Shown here: positions 1-8,448 of the stretch, piece by piece
Layout: each line of letters opens with the position of its first letter
Position numbering within the stretch: the stretch's first letter is position 1
Origin: CALKXV01 sp965228905
GTDB taxonomy: Bacteria > Pseudomonadota > Alphaproteobacteria > Rhodobacterales > Rhodobacteraceae
Direction of reading: 5' to 3'
Length of the DNA: 64,000 nt
Assembly (NCBI GenBank): GCA_965228905.1
Contig: CBDDII010000003.1
Location: 806,001 to 870,000 of the forward strand
Translations under genes and position numbers: made by a program
Notes under the pieces: generated by a model
The model's database searches: none
The model's input: the letters and a program-made list of their open reading frames with translations, nothing else
Told to the model about the DNA's origin: nothing

Positions 1-894
1 GTCAATCGCCGAGAAAAAGACAAGGTGTCCCTCCTCGTTCACCCGTTGGATCGCGCGCACGTGGTATTCGTCGCCAACCCGGACCGTCACCGGGTTCTCG
101 GCAAAGGTGAATTCGTCCAACTGGTTCGGGTCCTTGCCGATCAGCCGCGCGTATTCGGCTGCGGCAGGTTCGTCGTTTATCCCGCAGACGATGCGCGATT
201 GTGGCTGGGCTTCCGTCACCACCATCCGCGTCTTGCCTGGCGTCATGTGATTGATCGAAAAGACACTGATTCCATGGTCGGTGACGATCTGGGTCAGGGT
301 GGCGGCGTTCTCGTGAACCTCGCCTTCAAAGGCAACAAGCGTGCGTTTGAACCGCAAGGCGTCACCCGCCGACCCGCCGAACAGGGGAGCCCCCGCAAGG
401 CTGGGCGAAATCGCACTGACCAATTGATCCTCGCAACGCGAAAGCCCGTCGACCATCAGAAAGCTGAAACCGTTCGGTTTGTCGGGGTTTTCCGAGGCCA
501 GCGACAACCGATCCTGGATCAACTGGTCGTTGACCGCCTCGTATTCATGCCTGTCCAGGTTCTCGATCAGTATCGACTTCGCCGCGAAATGCCGCGCGGG
601 CAGGCCAATGACCACCAGGTGGTCCTCGACGAAACCGCTTTCCGCGATCTCTCCGGCACTTGTGCAGCCAATCACCGGGCAATCGAAACCTGCGTGAAGA
701 TCGCCGATCAGCTTCGCGAAATCCGCCGTCGGGCTGGCGAAAACGATCAGATGTGCAAGGGGCGTGGCCCGAAAGGCGCTTTCGATGTCTCGCAACAAAT
801 CCACTGCATCCAGTCGAAAGCCAAAGGAAAGAAGACACCTGCCATCCACAGGTTCAAAACTGCTATCGACGACCTGTCGACGCGAATGCTCCAT
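1..894 (-). CDS. FIST-domain sensor protein (NosP-like), 3' end cut by window edge
   Basis: The minus-strand frame stays open from 894 to the window edge (298 codons, no stop). The N-terminal half carries typical FIST_N features: a hydrophobic strand LIVFASPTADF, then the conserved PVIGCTSAGEI motif, and later a GAPLFGGSAGD motif. FIST proteins are cytoplasmic small-ligand or heme sensors that pair with histidine kinases; Pseudomonas NosP (NO sensing with NahK) is the best known. The chosen ATG at 894 has GGAGGA 9 nt upstream. An ATG at 926 overlaps the stop of the preceding response-regulator gene (921) and would add 12 in-frame codons. The two genes are clearly one transcript. The FIST_C part is mostly inside the window but the C-terminus is missing. 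A kinase is expected just beyond the edge (inference). Heme binding cannot be judged from sequence alone. Confidence 0.85.
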   Translation of the reverse strand, partial: MEHSRRQVVDSSFEPVDGRCLLSFGFRLDAVDLLRDIESAFRATPLAHLIVFASPTADFAKLIGDLHAGFDCPVIGCTSAGEIAESGFVEDHLVVIGLPARHFAAKSILIENLDRHEYEAVNDQLIQDRLSLASENPDKPNGFSFLMVDGLSRCEDQLVSAISPSLAGAPLFGGSAGDALRFKRTLVAFEGEVHENAATLTQIVTDHGISVFSINHMTPGKTRMVVTEAQPQSRIVCGINDEPAAAEYARLIGKDPNQLDEFTFAENPVTVRVGDEYHVRAIQRVNEEGHLVFFSAID

Positions 895-920
895 TCCACG
901 ATTTCCTCCCAGATCGGAGG

Positions 921-1631
921 CTACTGCCATTCTCCGCTTGATGGCAAGATCGACTTGAACTTGGCCTCGCCCGCCACCAGCACCGCCTGCGTGCGGTTGT
1001 TGACACCCAGTTTGCGCATGATCGCGGTGACATGGGCCTTGACCGTCGCCTCGGCAATCGAAAGCTCATGGGCAATCTGCTTGTTCAGCAACCCATCGCT
1101 TATCAGTTCCAGAATCCGCGCCTGCTGGGGCGTCAGCGTCGCGACCGCCTCGACAGCGCGGCTCTGCTCGGTCGAAAGCTCGGTCGCGATGAAATTGTCC
1201 GGCACATAGACCCGCCCGTCCTGGATGGTTTCAAGGGCTGCCTTGAACGTCGACCGCGGAGAATGCTTCGGCAAGAACCCCGACGCCCCAAGCTTCAAAG
1301 CCGAGGTCACGATCTGATTCTCCGACATCGAACTCACCACGATCAGCGGCGCGGGCGAAATCAGCGCCAGGATCCTGGAAAGCCCGTCAAACCCGGTCGC
1401 ATCCGGCAGGTTCAGATCAAGGATCACAAGGGCAGGCGGCTCACCCCCCTCAACCAGCCGCGCCGCTTCCGCAATGCTGTTGGCCGAACGAATATCCGTC
1501 ACGTCGCAAATCGACCGAAGCGTCAACTCCAGCGCGTCGCAAAACATCGGGTGGTCGTCGACGACAAGCGCCCACGACGAAGCCGAAAAACTCAACGGCC
1601 GACACGAAGCGATTGAAGACGCGCAAACCAT
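921..1631 (-). CDS. NarL/LuxR-family response regulator
   Basis: 236 aa if started at the ATG at 1631. The receiver domain spans about residues 20-145, with the acidic pair VVDDHP, the phospho-acceptor Asp72 in VILDLNLPD, the switch region IVVSS and the conserved Lys in GASGFLPKHS. A LuxR-type helix-turn-helix follows at about 166-225 (LTPQQARILELISDG, then TVKAHVTAIMRKLGV). The open frame continues upstream across the aldehyde dehydrogenase gene, but that part is antisense shadow, so the start lies near 1631; a TTG 13 codons further in is an alternative. It is divergent from the aldehyde dehydrogenase and cotranscribed with the FIST gene. This matches the ErbR/ExaE type of regulators of alcohol and aldehyde oxidation in Pseudomonas (inference from context). 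Confidence 0.9.
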   Translation of the reverse strand: MVCASSIASCRPLSFSASSWALVVDDHPMFCDALELTLRSICDVTDIRSANSIAEAARLVEGGEPPALVILDLNLPDATGFDGLSRILALISPAPLIVVSSMSENQIVTSALKLGASGFLPKHSPRSTFKAALETIQDGRVYVPDNFIATELSTEQSRAVEAVATLTPQQARILELISDGLLNKQIAHELSIAEATVKAHVTAIMRKLGVNNRTQAVLVAGEAKFKSILPSSGEWQ

Positions 1632-1853
1632 ACCCGCTGAATACCACCTTTTTGCCGAAACGTATCTACACCTAAGGTCGCATAAGAACGGCGTCGATAC
1701 GACCAACGTCTTACTATCTTTGTCGAATATGTAACCCCCCGGAATCCCGATACCTCTTTCGCCATCAAGGAAAGGGCAGGCCCGGTTCCGTCTGCCCGTG
1801 ACGCCAGCGATTTCGGCAAGCTGTTCCAATGGCGGAACCAAATGGAGGATTTC

Positions 1854-3377
1854 ATGAACCAGATGACCAACCTCGAAGCGACGGCACAGACCTCGCCTTT
1901 CGCGGCACGCTACGACAACTTCATCGGCGGCGAGTTCCGCGCCCCGGCGTCGGGTCAGTATTTCGACAACATCAGCCCGATCACCGGTGGCGCAATCGGC
2001 GAAATCGCCCGCTCCAACGCCGCCGACATCGACGCCGCCCTCGATGCCGCCCACAAGGTCGCCGATATCTGGGGCGCGACCAGCGTCACCGACCGGGCCA
2101 ACATGCTGATGCGCATCGCCCAGAAACTCGAAGACAACCTCGAACTTCTGGCGATCTGCGAAACATGGGACAATGGCAAGGCGATCCGCGAAACCCGCGC
2201 CGCCGACCTGCCGCTGGCCATCGACCACTTCCGCTACTTCGCAAGCTGCATCCGCTCGCAAGAAGGCACGATGGGCGAGATTGACAACGACACCGTCGCC
2301 TATCACTTCCACGAACCGCTCGGCGTCGTCGGCCAGATCATCCCCTGGAACTTCCCGCTTCTGATGGCGGCCTGGAAACTGGCCCCGGCGCTGGCGGCGG
2401 GCAACTGCGTCGTCCTGAAACCGGCGGAACAGACCCCGGCCACCATCATGGTCTTCTGCGAGTTGATCGCCGACATCCTGCCCGCCGGCGTTCTGAACGT
2501 CGTCAACGGCTTCGGCGTCGAAGCCGGCAAACCGCTGGCCCAATCGAACCGCATCGCCAAGGTCGCCTTCACCGGCGAAACCACCACCGGCCGCCTCATC
2601 ATGCAATACGCGACGGAAAACATCATCCCCGTCACGCTGGAACTGGGGGGCAAGTCGCCCAACATCTTCCACAAGGACATCATGGACGAAGACGACGCCT
2701 TCTTCGACAAATGCCTCGAAGGCTTCACCATGTTCGCCCTGAACCAGGGCGAGGTCTGCACCTGCCCAAGCCGCGCATTGGTCCACGAAAGCATCTACGA
2801 CCGCTTCATGGAACGTGTCATCGAACGCACCAAGGCCGTGAACTGCGGCGACCCCCGCGACGGAAATACGATGATGGGCGCGCAGGCCTCGTCGGAACAG
2901 CAGGAAAAGATCCTCTCCTACCTCGACATCGGTCGCCAGGAAGGCGCAAACGTCGCAACGGGCGGCGGTGCACGCTCCATGCCAGGCGACATGGCCAACG
3001 GGTATTACATCGAACCGACCATCCTTGAAGGCCACAACAAGATGCGCGTCTTCCAGGAAGAAATCTTCGGCCCCGTCGTTTCGGTCGCCAAGTTCTCGGA
3101 CGATGACGAAGCGCTCTCGATCGCCAACGACACGCTCTACGGCCTCGGCGCCGGTGTCTGGACCCGCGACGGCAACAAGGCCTATCGCTTTGGTCGCGCG
3201 ATCAAGGCGGGCCGCGTCTGGACCAACTGCTACCACCTCTATCCGGCCCATGCGGCCTTCGGCGGATACAAGCAGTCCGGCATCGGTCGTGAAAATCACA
3301 AGATGATGCTGAACCACTACCAGCAGACCAAGAACATGCTGGTCAGCTATAGCCCCAACAAGCTCGGCTTCTTCTGA
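1854..3377 (+). CDS. exaC: NAD-dependent aldehyde dehydrogenase (ExaC/AcoD type)
   Basis: 507 aa, the usual length of the ExaC/acetaldehyde dehydrogenase group. Visible motifs are GVVGQIIPWNFP (cofactor site), FTGETTTGR, the catalytic Glu near residue 263 in LELGGKSPN and the nucleophile Cys near residue 302 in NQGEVCTCPSR. The enzyme oxidises acetaldehyde or similar short aldehydes to acids with NAD+ in the cytoplasm. An in-frame ATG at 1842 exists, but GGAGG lies only 5 nt before the ATG at 1854, which makes 1854 the likely start. It is divergent from the response regulator and followed by a DUF779 gene after a strong hairpin. The symbol is by similarity of family and context; AcoD or AdhB would be equally valid names. 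Confidence 0.93.
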   Translation: MNQMTNLEATAQTSPFAARYDNFIGGEFRAPASGQYFDNISPITGGAIGEIARSNAADIDAALDAAHKVADIWGATSVTDRANMLMRIAQKLEDNLELLAICETWDNGKAIRETRAADLPLAIDHFRYFASCIRSQEGTMGEIDNDTVAYHFHEPLGVVGQIIPWNFPLLMAAWKLAPALAAGNCVVLKPAEQTPATIMVFCELIADILPAGVLNVVNGFGVEAGKPLAQSNRIAKVAFTGETTTGRLIMQYATENIIPVTLELGGKSPNIFHKDIMDEDDAFFDKCLEGFTMFALNQGEVCTCPSRALVHESIYDRFMERVIERTKAVNCGDPRDGNTMMGAQASSEQQEKILSYLDIGRQEGANVATGGGARSMPGDMANGYYIEPTILEGHNKMRVFQEEIFGPVVSVAKFSDDDEALSIANDTLYGLGAGVWTRDGNKAYRFGRAIKAGRVWTNCYHLYPAHAAFGGYKQSGIGRENHKMMLNHYQQTKNMLVSYSPNKLGFF

Positions 3378-3399
3378 GTTTCACTGTGTGTCACAACCG

Positions 3400-3422
3400 G
3401 GCGGGGCCATGATGGCCCCGCC
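3400..3422 (+). terminator. Intercistronic hairpin between aldehyde dehydrogenase and DUF779 genes
   Basis: Perfect 10-bp stem GGCGGGGCCA / TGGCCCCGCC with a 3-nt loop, 23 nt after the aldehyde dehydrogenase stop and 21 nt before the DUF779 start. There is no U-run, so it may be an attenuator or an mRNA 3'-end stabiliser rather than a full terminator. Confidence 0.55.
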
Positions 3423-3443
3423 ACCGTCGTTCAAGAGGGCAAG

Positions 3444-3833
3444 ATGGAACCGAAAACCACATGCGTCACGGATGACGGCCCCATCGCGGGCATTGATCCG
3501 AACCTGCGTGTCGCCGCGACCGAGGGCGCGCTGGACCTTCTGGCCGAGATCAAGGCCCGCCACGGCGAGGTGATGTTCCACCAGTCGGGCGGTTGCTGCG
3601 ATGGTTCCTCGCCCATGTGCTATGCGAAGGGCGAGTTTCCCCTGGGCAGCAGCGACGTAAAACTCGGCGAAATCGACGGCACCGAGTTCTATATCTCCGG
3701 CCCGCAGTTCGAAGCCTGGAAGCACACGCAATTGATCCTTGATGTCGTGCCGGGGCGCGGCGGCATGTTCAGCCTCGACAACGGGACCGAGCGGCGATTT
3801 CTCACCCGCTCCCGTCTCCTGCCGCAGGAATAA
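3444..3833 (+). CDS. DUF779 family protein
   Basis: 129 aa. It shows the DUF779 signature: FHQSGGCCDGSSPMCY near residues 47-62, with three clustered cysteines that could bind metal, followed by a FYISGPQFEAWKHTQLILDV block. DUF779 genes very often sit next to ExaC/AdhB-type aldehyde dehydrogenases in Proteobacteria and Actinobacteria. The biochemical role is not established to my knowledge; an accessory or maturation function for the dehydrogenase is inference. The ATG at 3444 has AGAGGGCAAG upstream as ribosome-binding site. It is the last gene of the dehydrogenase operon and convergent with the siderophore-interacting protein gene, 21 nt away. Confidence 0.9.
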   Translation: MEPKTTCVTDDGPIAGIDPNLRVAATEGALDLLAEIKARHGEVMFHQSGGCCDGSSPMCYAKGEFPLGSSDVKLGEIDGTEFYISGPQFEAWKHTQLILDVVPGRGGMFSLDNGTERRFLTRSRLLPQE

Positions 3834-3854
3834 TCGCGAAACCGACCGGCGCGG

Positions 3855-4643
3855 TCAGCCCGCCGTCCCGGCGCGTTTCGCTTCTTGGTGCTCGTCCTCG
3901 ACAAGCCCGATCTTCCAATAGCCCGAGATATAGGCGTCGCCCTTCGGCACCGCTCGCCGGTTCACGATTTCTTCGCGCAAGGCCCGGATCATGGCGCTTT
4001 CCCCGGCGATACAGGTCTGCACCTTGCCGCTGAAATCCGGCAGGGCGGTGATCTGGTCGATAGAGGCCGTGATCGGCTGATGCGGGTCGGGATGAAGAAG
4101 CCAATGCACGTTCACACCCTCCGGCGCGTCGATCTCCTGCCGGTCATCCTCGCTCGTGATCTCGAAAAATGCCGTGCCCTTCGCGTCCCGTGGCATCGCC
4201 TCCAGCGTGGCCGCCGCGACCGGCAGCGCGGACATATCGGCGGCCACCACATAGGTATCGGCGGTAAACTCACTCAGCTTGACGGGGCCGGGGCCACCGA
4301 ACCCGGCAAAATCACCCGCCGTGCAGCGGCGCGACCAGGCCGATGCGGGGCCGTTATCCCCGTGATCCACAAAGTCGATGTCGATCTCGCCAGCCTCAAC
4401 CCGGATATGGCGGATGGTATAGGTGCGCACCGTGGGGCGCGGGCCGTCCTCCAACGCCCTGGCGAAATCCTCCGGCGACTGATCCGGCGCGGGCAGGAAC
4501 AGCTTGAAATGCGCCCCCTCGATTCCGGGCCGCAGTTCCCGCATCCAATCGGCGGCACAGGTGACACGGATCATGTTGGGCGTGACCCAGGTCTTGCCGG
4601 TCACATGCATCAGGCGAAGGGGGCGTTTTTTGGGAGGGGCCAT
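3855..4643 (-). CDS. Siderophore-interacting protein (FAD-dependent ferric-siderophore reductase)
   Basis: 262 aa, standard for the SIP/ViuB family. The N-terminal FAD-binding barrel has the RTYTIRHI motif (flavin site) near residues 73-80. It is followed by FVDHGDNGPASAWSRR and an NAD(P)H-binding half with WLLHPDP, a central GESAMIRALR and the C-terminal YISGYWKIG typical of the family. It releases iron from imported ferric siderophores by reduction in the cytoplasm. It is a single gene facing the DUF779 gene; no siderophore receptor or transporter is in the window. A palindrome upstream (4752-4762) could be its operator. Confidence 0.93.
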   Translation of the reverse strand: MAPPKKRPLRLMHVTGKTWVTPNMIRVTCAADWMRELRPGIEGAHFKLFLPAPDQSPEDFARALEDGPRPTVRTYTIRHIRVEAGEIDIDFVDHGDNGPASAWSRRCTAGDFAGFGGPGPVKLSEFTADTYVVAADMSALPVAAATLEAMPRDAKGTAFFEITSEDDRQEIDAPEGVNVHWLLHPDPHQPITASIDQITALPDFSGKVQTCIAGESAMIRALREEIVNRRAVPKGDAYISGYWKIGLVEDEHQEAKRAGTAG

Positions 4644-4736
4644 GAAATCTGCTTTCTCTCTACGTCAAAAATCCGACGCCGTCGCACGGGGGCGAAGCGT
4701 GTTCGATCAGGATGGATTGGCTGTAATCCGATGAAA

Positions 4737-4765
4737 ACAGTCAGATACTTGCTGACAGTCAGATA
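4737..4765. promoter_or_regulatory. Two 11-nt direct repeats containing a CTGACAGTCAG palindrome
   Basis: ACAGTCAGATA occurs at 4737-4747 and again at 4755-4765, 18 nt apart. The second copy lies in the perfect odd palindrome CTGACAGTCAG (4752-4762), a shape used by many TetR-family operators. It is about 110 nt upstream of the siderophore-interacting protein gene. Operator function is inference. Confidence 0.3.
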
Positions 4766-4878
4766 GAGACGCTCTCGCGAAACATCAAGGCGAAGCCCTT
4801 CTTTGCTTCATCACCTTGTTTACCTTGCCTAACGTCCCCTGCCGCCAAGGCGCGCGCATTTGGGCCGCCGGTGCCATG

Positions 4879-4920
4879 TACCGACGCGATACCGACCTAA
4901 TACCGACGTAATACCGACGT
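4879..4920. repeat. 11-nt tandem repeat, about 3.8 copies
   Basis: The unit TACCGACGTAA is repeated head to tail starting at 4879, 4890, 4901 and 4912, with small differences at the last bases. It lies in the gap between the SIP gene and the nqr terminator. An 11-nt period places the copies on nearly the same face of the helix. Function unknown. Confidence 0.8.
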
Positions 4921-5008
4921 TGCGATTCTGGTCCTTTCGCGCCGTTTCCCCGCATTAACCATTGCGGTTGCGGCCACCGTCCAACCCGCAACGCCGCCCC
5001 TCGGAACG

Positions 5009-5036
5009 AAAAACGGCGACGAAATCCGCCGCCGTT
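5009..5036 (-). terminator. Rho-independent terminator of the nqr operon
   Basis: On the minus strand a 10-bp stem (AACGGCGGCG / CGTCGCCGTT, one G-T pair) with a 5-nt loop ends in a run of five U. It begins 23 nt after the nqrF stop, as expected for the end of the nqrABCDEF transcript. Confidence 0.75.
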
Positions 5037-5058
5037 CCAAACCGTTGTTTTGTTGGCC

Positions 5059-6279
5059 CTATCCGCCGAAGTCGTCCAGCATGATATCCTCGCGATCGAC
5101 TCCCAGATCCAGCAGCATGTTGATGCAGGACGAGTTCATGATCGGCGGACCACACATATAGTACTCGCAGTCCTCGGGCGCAGGATGATCCTTCAGGTAC
5201 TCATCGTGTAACACGTTGTGAATAAAGCCAGTATACCCGCTCCACTCATCCTCGGGCAGCGCGTCCGACAGGGCGACATGCCAGGTGAAATTCGGAAATT
5301 CCTTGGCCAATTCGTCGAAATCCTCGACGAAGAACATCTCTTTTTTCGACCGCGCACCGTACCAGAAAGTGATCTTGCGATCCCGGTTCTTCAGACGTTT
5401 CAACTGGTCGAAAATATGGCTCCGCATCGGCGCCATCCCGGCCCCACCCCCGATGAAAACCATCTCCTTCTGAGTATCCCGAGCAAAGAACTCTCCAAAG
5501 GGCCCGGAAATCGTAACCTTGTCCCCTGGCTTCAGATTGAAAATATAAGAAGACATCTGCCCCGGCGGAAAATCCGACCCCGGCGGCGGCGAAGCCACCC
5601 GGACGTTCAGCATGATAAGCCCTTTTTCGTCGGGGTAATTCGCCATCGAATAGGCCCGCTCGATCGGCTCATCGACCGCGGATTCATACTGCCACAGATT
5701 GAACTTGTCCCAGTCTTCCCGGTACTCGTCCTGCACGTCGAATTCGGTGTATTTCAGCTTGTGCTGGGGCGCTTCGATCTGGATGTAACCACCGGCGCGG
5801 AAGTTCACGTCTTCGCCCTCGGGCAACTCCAGAACAAGGTTCTTGATGAAGGTCGCGACGTTGTCGTTCGACCGCACCGTGCATTCCCACTTCTTGACGC
5901 CAAAGACCTCTTCGGGAACCTCGACTTCCATGTCCTGCTTGACCGCCACCTGGCAGGACAGACGGTCGCCACAGGCCGCCTCACGCTTGGTGATATGGCC
6001 TTCCTCGGTCGGCAGGATCGAACCGCCCCCCGAGTGGATCCGCACGCGACACTGCGCACAGGTGCCACCGCCGCCACAGGCCGAAGGCACGAAAAGTTTC
6101 TGTTCCGCCAGCGTTTGCAACAGCTTGCCACCGGCAGGCACGCTGATCGTCTTTTCGCCGTTGATCGTGATGTTGACATTGCCGCTGGACACCAGCCGCG
6201 AGCGGGCGGCAAGGATGATGGTCACAAGCGCCAGAACGATTAGGGTGAACAGCAGGATTCCAAGTCCGAAAGTCGCCAT
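5059..6279 (-). CDS. nqrF: Na+-translocating NADH:quinone reductase subunit F
   Basis: 406 aa, the usual NqrF length. One N-terminal membrane helix (about residues 4-26) anchors it. A [2Fe-2S] domain follows with Cys68, Cys74 and Cys77 in SACGGGGTCAQC and Cys109. Then comes a ferredoxin-reductase-like FAD domain with RAYSMANYP and an NADH-binding domain (FIGGGAGMAPMRS, then YYMCGPP). It takes hydride from NADH on the cytoplasmic side and passes single electrons into the complex. It is the last gene of the nqrABCDEF operon, starting 11 nt after nqrE and followed by a terminator. Confidence 0.98.
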   Translation of the reverse strand: MATFGLGILLFTLIVLALVTIILAARSRLVSSGNVNITINGEKTISVPAGGKLLQTLAEQKLFVPSACGGGGTCAQCRVRIHSGGGSILPTEEGHITKREAACGDRLSCQVAVKQDMEVEVPEEVFGVKKWECTVRSNDNVATFIKNLVLELPEGEDVNFRAGGYIQIEAPQHKLKYTEFDVQDEYREDWDKFNLWQYESAVDEPIERAYSMANYPDEKGLIMLNVRVASPPPGSDFPPGQMSSYIFNLKPGDKVTISGPFGEFFARDTQKEMVFIGGGAGMAPMRSHIFDQLKRLKNRDRKITFWYGARSKKEMFFVEDFDELAKEFPNFTWHVALSDALPEDEWSGYTGFIHNVLHDEYLKDHPAPEDCEYYMCGPPIMNSSCINMLLDLGVDREDIMLDDFGG

Positions 6280-6290
6280 TGCAAAGACCC

Positions 6291-6899
6291 TTAAAGTTTC
6301 ACGCCAGAGAAGGACATGAAGGCCATGGCCATCAGTCCGGCGGTGATGAAGGTGATGCCCAGACCCTGCAAACCATCGGGAATGTCAGAGTATTTCAGCT
6401 TTTCGCGCACACCGGCCATCGCGGTGATCGCCAGCGCCCAGCCAAAGCCCGACGACACGCCATAGGTCACGCTTTCACCGAAGTTGTAGCCGCGTTCGAC
6501 CATGAAAAGCGAACCACCCAGGATCGCGCAGTTCACGGTGATCAGCGGTAGAAAGACGCCAAGCGCGTTGTAAAGCGGCGGGAAATACTTATCGAGCACC
6601 ATTTCCAGGATCTGAACAAGCGCCGCGATCACGCCGATATAGGAGATCAGGCCAAGGAAGGTCAGATCAACGTCGGAAAACCCGGCCCAGGAAAGGGCGC
6701 CGGGGGCTAGAAGATAGGTCAGGATCAGGTTGTTGGCCGGAACAGTGATCGACTGAACGATCATCACCGAGATGCCAAGCCCGATCGCGGTCGAGATCTT
6801 CTTGGACACTGCGATGAAGGTACACATGCCAAGAAAGAACGAAAGCGCGAGGTTCTCGACGAAGATCGCTTTGACGGCTAGGGCAAGATAAGCTTCCAT
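6291..6899 (-). CDS. nqrE: Na+-translocating NADH:quinone reductase subunit E
   Basis: 202 aa, almost entirely membrane segments (about six helices), including NLALSFFLGMCTFIAVSKKI near the N-terminus with the conserved Cys of the membrane iron site shared with NqrD. NqrD and NqrE are homologous and form the intramembrane Fe-S cluster between NqrF and NqrC. The start codon overlaps the nqrD stop at 6899. Confidence 0.97.
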   Translation of the reverse strand: MEAYLALAVKAIFVENLALSFFLGMCTFIAVSKKISTAIGLGISVMIVQSITVPANNLILTYLLAPGALSWAGFSDVDLTFLGLISYIGVIAALVQILEMVLDKYFPPLYNALGVFLPLITVNCAILGGSLFMVERGYNFGESVTYGVSSGFGWALAITAMAGVREKLKYSDIPDGLQGLGITFITAGLMAMAFMSFSGVKL

Positions 6900-7552
6900 C
6901 AGTGGGCCTCGACCGTTTGAATTTTGTACTCACGCTCTTCCACCTGCGCCGGTTTCCACGACCGGAAGGCCCAGATGATCAGACCGATGATGAAGAACGC
7001 CGAAGGCGGCAGCAGCAACATGCCGTTCGGCACGTACCAGCCACCGTTGTTCACGGTTTCCAGGATCGTGACGCCGAACAGGCTACCCGAACCGAAAAGT
7101 TCGCGGATGAAACCGACCAGCATCAGGATCAGCCCATAACCCAGCCCGTTGCCCACACCGTCGATGAAGCTGTCCAGCGGCGGGTTCTTCATGGCAAAGG
7201 CCTCGGCACGGCCCATCACGATGCAGTTCGTGATGATCAGGCCGACAAAGACCGACAGAGTTTTCGAGATTTCAAAGGCATAGGCCTTCAACACCTGATC
7301 CACCAGGATCACCAGCGATGCGATGATGACCATCTGCACGATGATCCGGATCGAACCGGGAATGTGGTTGCGGATCATCGAAATGAACATCGAGGAGAAG
7401 GCCGTCACCAGTGTCACGGCGATGGTCATGACGAATGCCACCTGAAGCGATGAGGTCACGGCAAGCGCGGAACATATCCCAAGCACCTGCAACGTGATCG
7501 GGTTGTTGTCGACCAGCGGGTCAACCAGCATCTCGCGACGTTTATGGGCCAT
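6899..7552 (-). CDS. nqrD: Na+-translocating NADH:quinone reductase subunit D
   Basis: 217 aa with about six membrane helices. The segment NPITLQVLGICSALAVTSSL and the later TNCIVMGRAEAFAM carry the conserved cysteines (GIC and NC) that bind the intramembrane iron with NqrE. Partner of NqrE in electron transfer across the membrane. It is translationally linked to nqrC upstream and nqrE downstream by overlapping stop and start codons. Confidence 0.97.
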   Translation of the reverse strand: MAHKRREMLVDPLVDNNPITLQVLGICSALAVTSSLQVAFVMTIAVTLVTAFSSMFISMIRNHIPGSIRIIVQMVIIASLVILVDQVLKAYAFEISKTLSVFVGLIITNCIVMGRAEAFAMKNPPLDSFIDGVGNGLGYGLILMLVGFIRELFGSGSLFGVTILETVNNGGWYVPNGMLLLPPSAFFIIGLIIWAFRSWKPAQVEEREYKIQTVEAH

Positions 7553-8448
7553 CAGAAGTTCCCCGCTCTCAGGTTCTCAAGGAAGGGTTTGTACCCGTCT
7601 TCCCCCATCCAGAAATTCACAAGGTTGTGGACGCCAACCGTGGTCAGCGTCGCGCCCGCAAGCGCATCAATGTGGTATTCCTGACCGGCAGGCGGGACGG
7701 ATTTCGTCACGCTGATCTGAAGCTCGCCGCTTTCGTCGGCCAGTTTCTTGCCATTCCACTGGGCTTTCCAGCGCGGGTTGTCCACCTCGGCCCCAAGACC
7801 GGGCGTTTCCGCATGTTCATAGAACTGAAGCCCGTAGATGTCGTTGCCGTTCTCTTCCAGCGCGATAAAGCCGTAAAGCGTCGACCAAAGGCCATAGCCA
7901 TGGATGGGCAGGATCACCTTGTCGATCTCGCCCTGGTCGTCGCGCAGCAAGTAGACGGTCACATATTCCGACTGCCGCCCGATGCCCGCCGGGTCCTCTT
8001 CCAACTCGACGGAGGTTTCCGGATCGTCAGCAGCGGCACGGTCATCGAAAGTCGCGGGATCGAATTGATCTGTGAAGGTGCCCGTGTCCAACTCAAGAAC
8101 TTGCGGTTCAAAAACCGAAAACGCCTCGACCACGTCCTGATCGGGGTCATAGATACCCGCGACCTGAAGGATGTTGATTTGCTTGTCCTTCAGCGCGTTG
8201 ATCGCCTGCGTCGGGCGCAGGGCAACGGCGGCGGCCGAAACGACCATCGAGGCGACAAGGCAGACCGACACGGCGATAAAGATCGTCTTTGGCACCGAAT
8301 CCGCGGGCAGGGCCATAAAACGGCGGAAGGCACCGGCATTTTGCGGCGCGTGCGGGTCAGGATCGCTCCGGTCGGGCGGGTTCATCTCGGGCGTGTACTC
8401 GGGCTCACCCGCTTCGTTCACGCGGTTTTCCGTATCCTTGTCAGGCAT
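7552..8448 (-). CDS. nqrC: Na+-translocating NADH:quinone reductase subunit C
   Basis: 298 aa from the ATG at 8448, which overlaps the nqrB stop (8441) by 8 nt. The first 35 or so residues are polar and acidic, an extension compared with many NqrC proteins. One membrane helix follows (IFIAVSVCLVASMVVSAAAV) and then a periplasmic FMN-binding domain. The covalent FMN site is the Thr in ALAGATLTTVGV near the C-terminus, modified by the ApbE transferase encoded at 11158. The protein relays electrons from the NqrD/E centre to the FMN of NqrB. Confidence 0.97.
   Translation of the reverse strand: MPDKDTENRVNEAGEPEYTPEMNPPDRSDPDPHAPQNAGAFRRFMALPADSVPKTIFIAVSVCLVASMVVSAAAVALRPTQAINALKDKQINILQVAGIYDPDQDVVEAFSVFEPQVLELDTGTFTDQFDPATFDDRAAADDPETSVELEEDPAGIGRQSEYVTVYLLRDDQGEIDKVILPIHGYGLWSTLYGFIALEENGNDIYGLQFYEHAETPGLGAEVDNPRWKAQWNGKKLADESGELQISVTKSVPPAGQEYHIDALAGATLTTVGVHNLVNFWMGEDGYKPFLENLRAGNF

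Larger units (their letters stand above)
4644..5008. other. Intergenic region between the SIP gene and the nqr terminator, with small repeats
   Basis: About 365 nt without a convincing gene. It holds the upstream region of the SIP gene, two copies of an 11-nt sequence (4737-4747 and 4755-4765) and an 11-nt tandem repeat at 4879-4920. The short frames here lack ribosome-binding sites and family resemblance. Confidence 0.6.

Noticed and set aside
25..1209. 394-codon plus-strand frame
   Set aside because: It is antisense to the FIST and response-regulator genes, both of which have clear family motifs and ribosome-binding sites.
1632..3317. Long upstream extension of the response-regulator frame (798 codons in total)
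   Set aside because: The extension is antisense to the aldehyde dehydrogenase gene and shows no domain; the receiver domain begins about 20 codons after the ATG at 1631.
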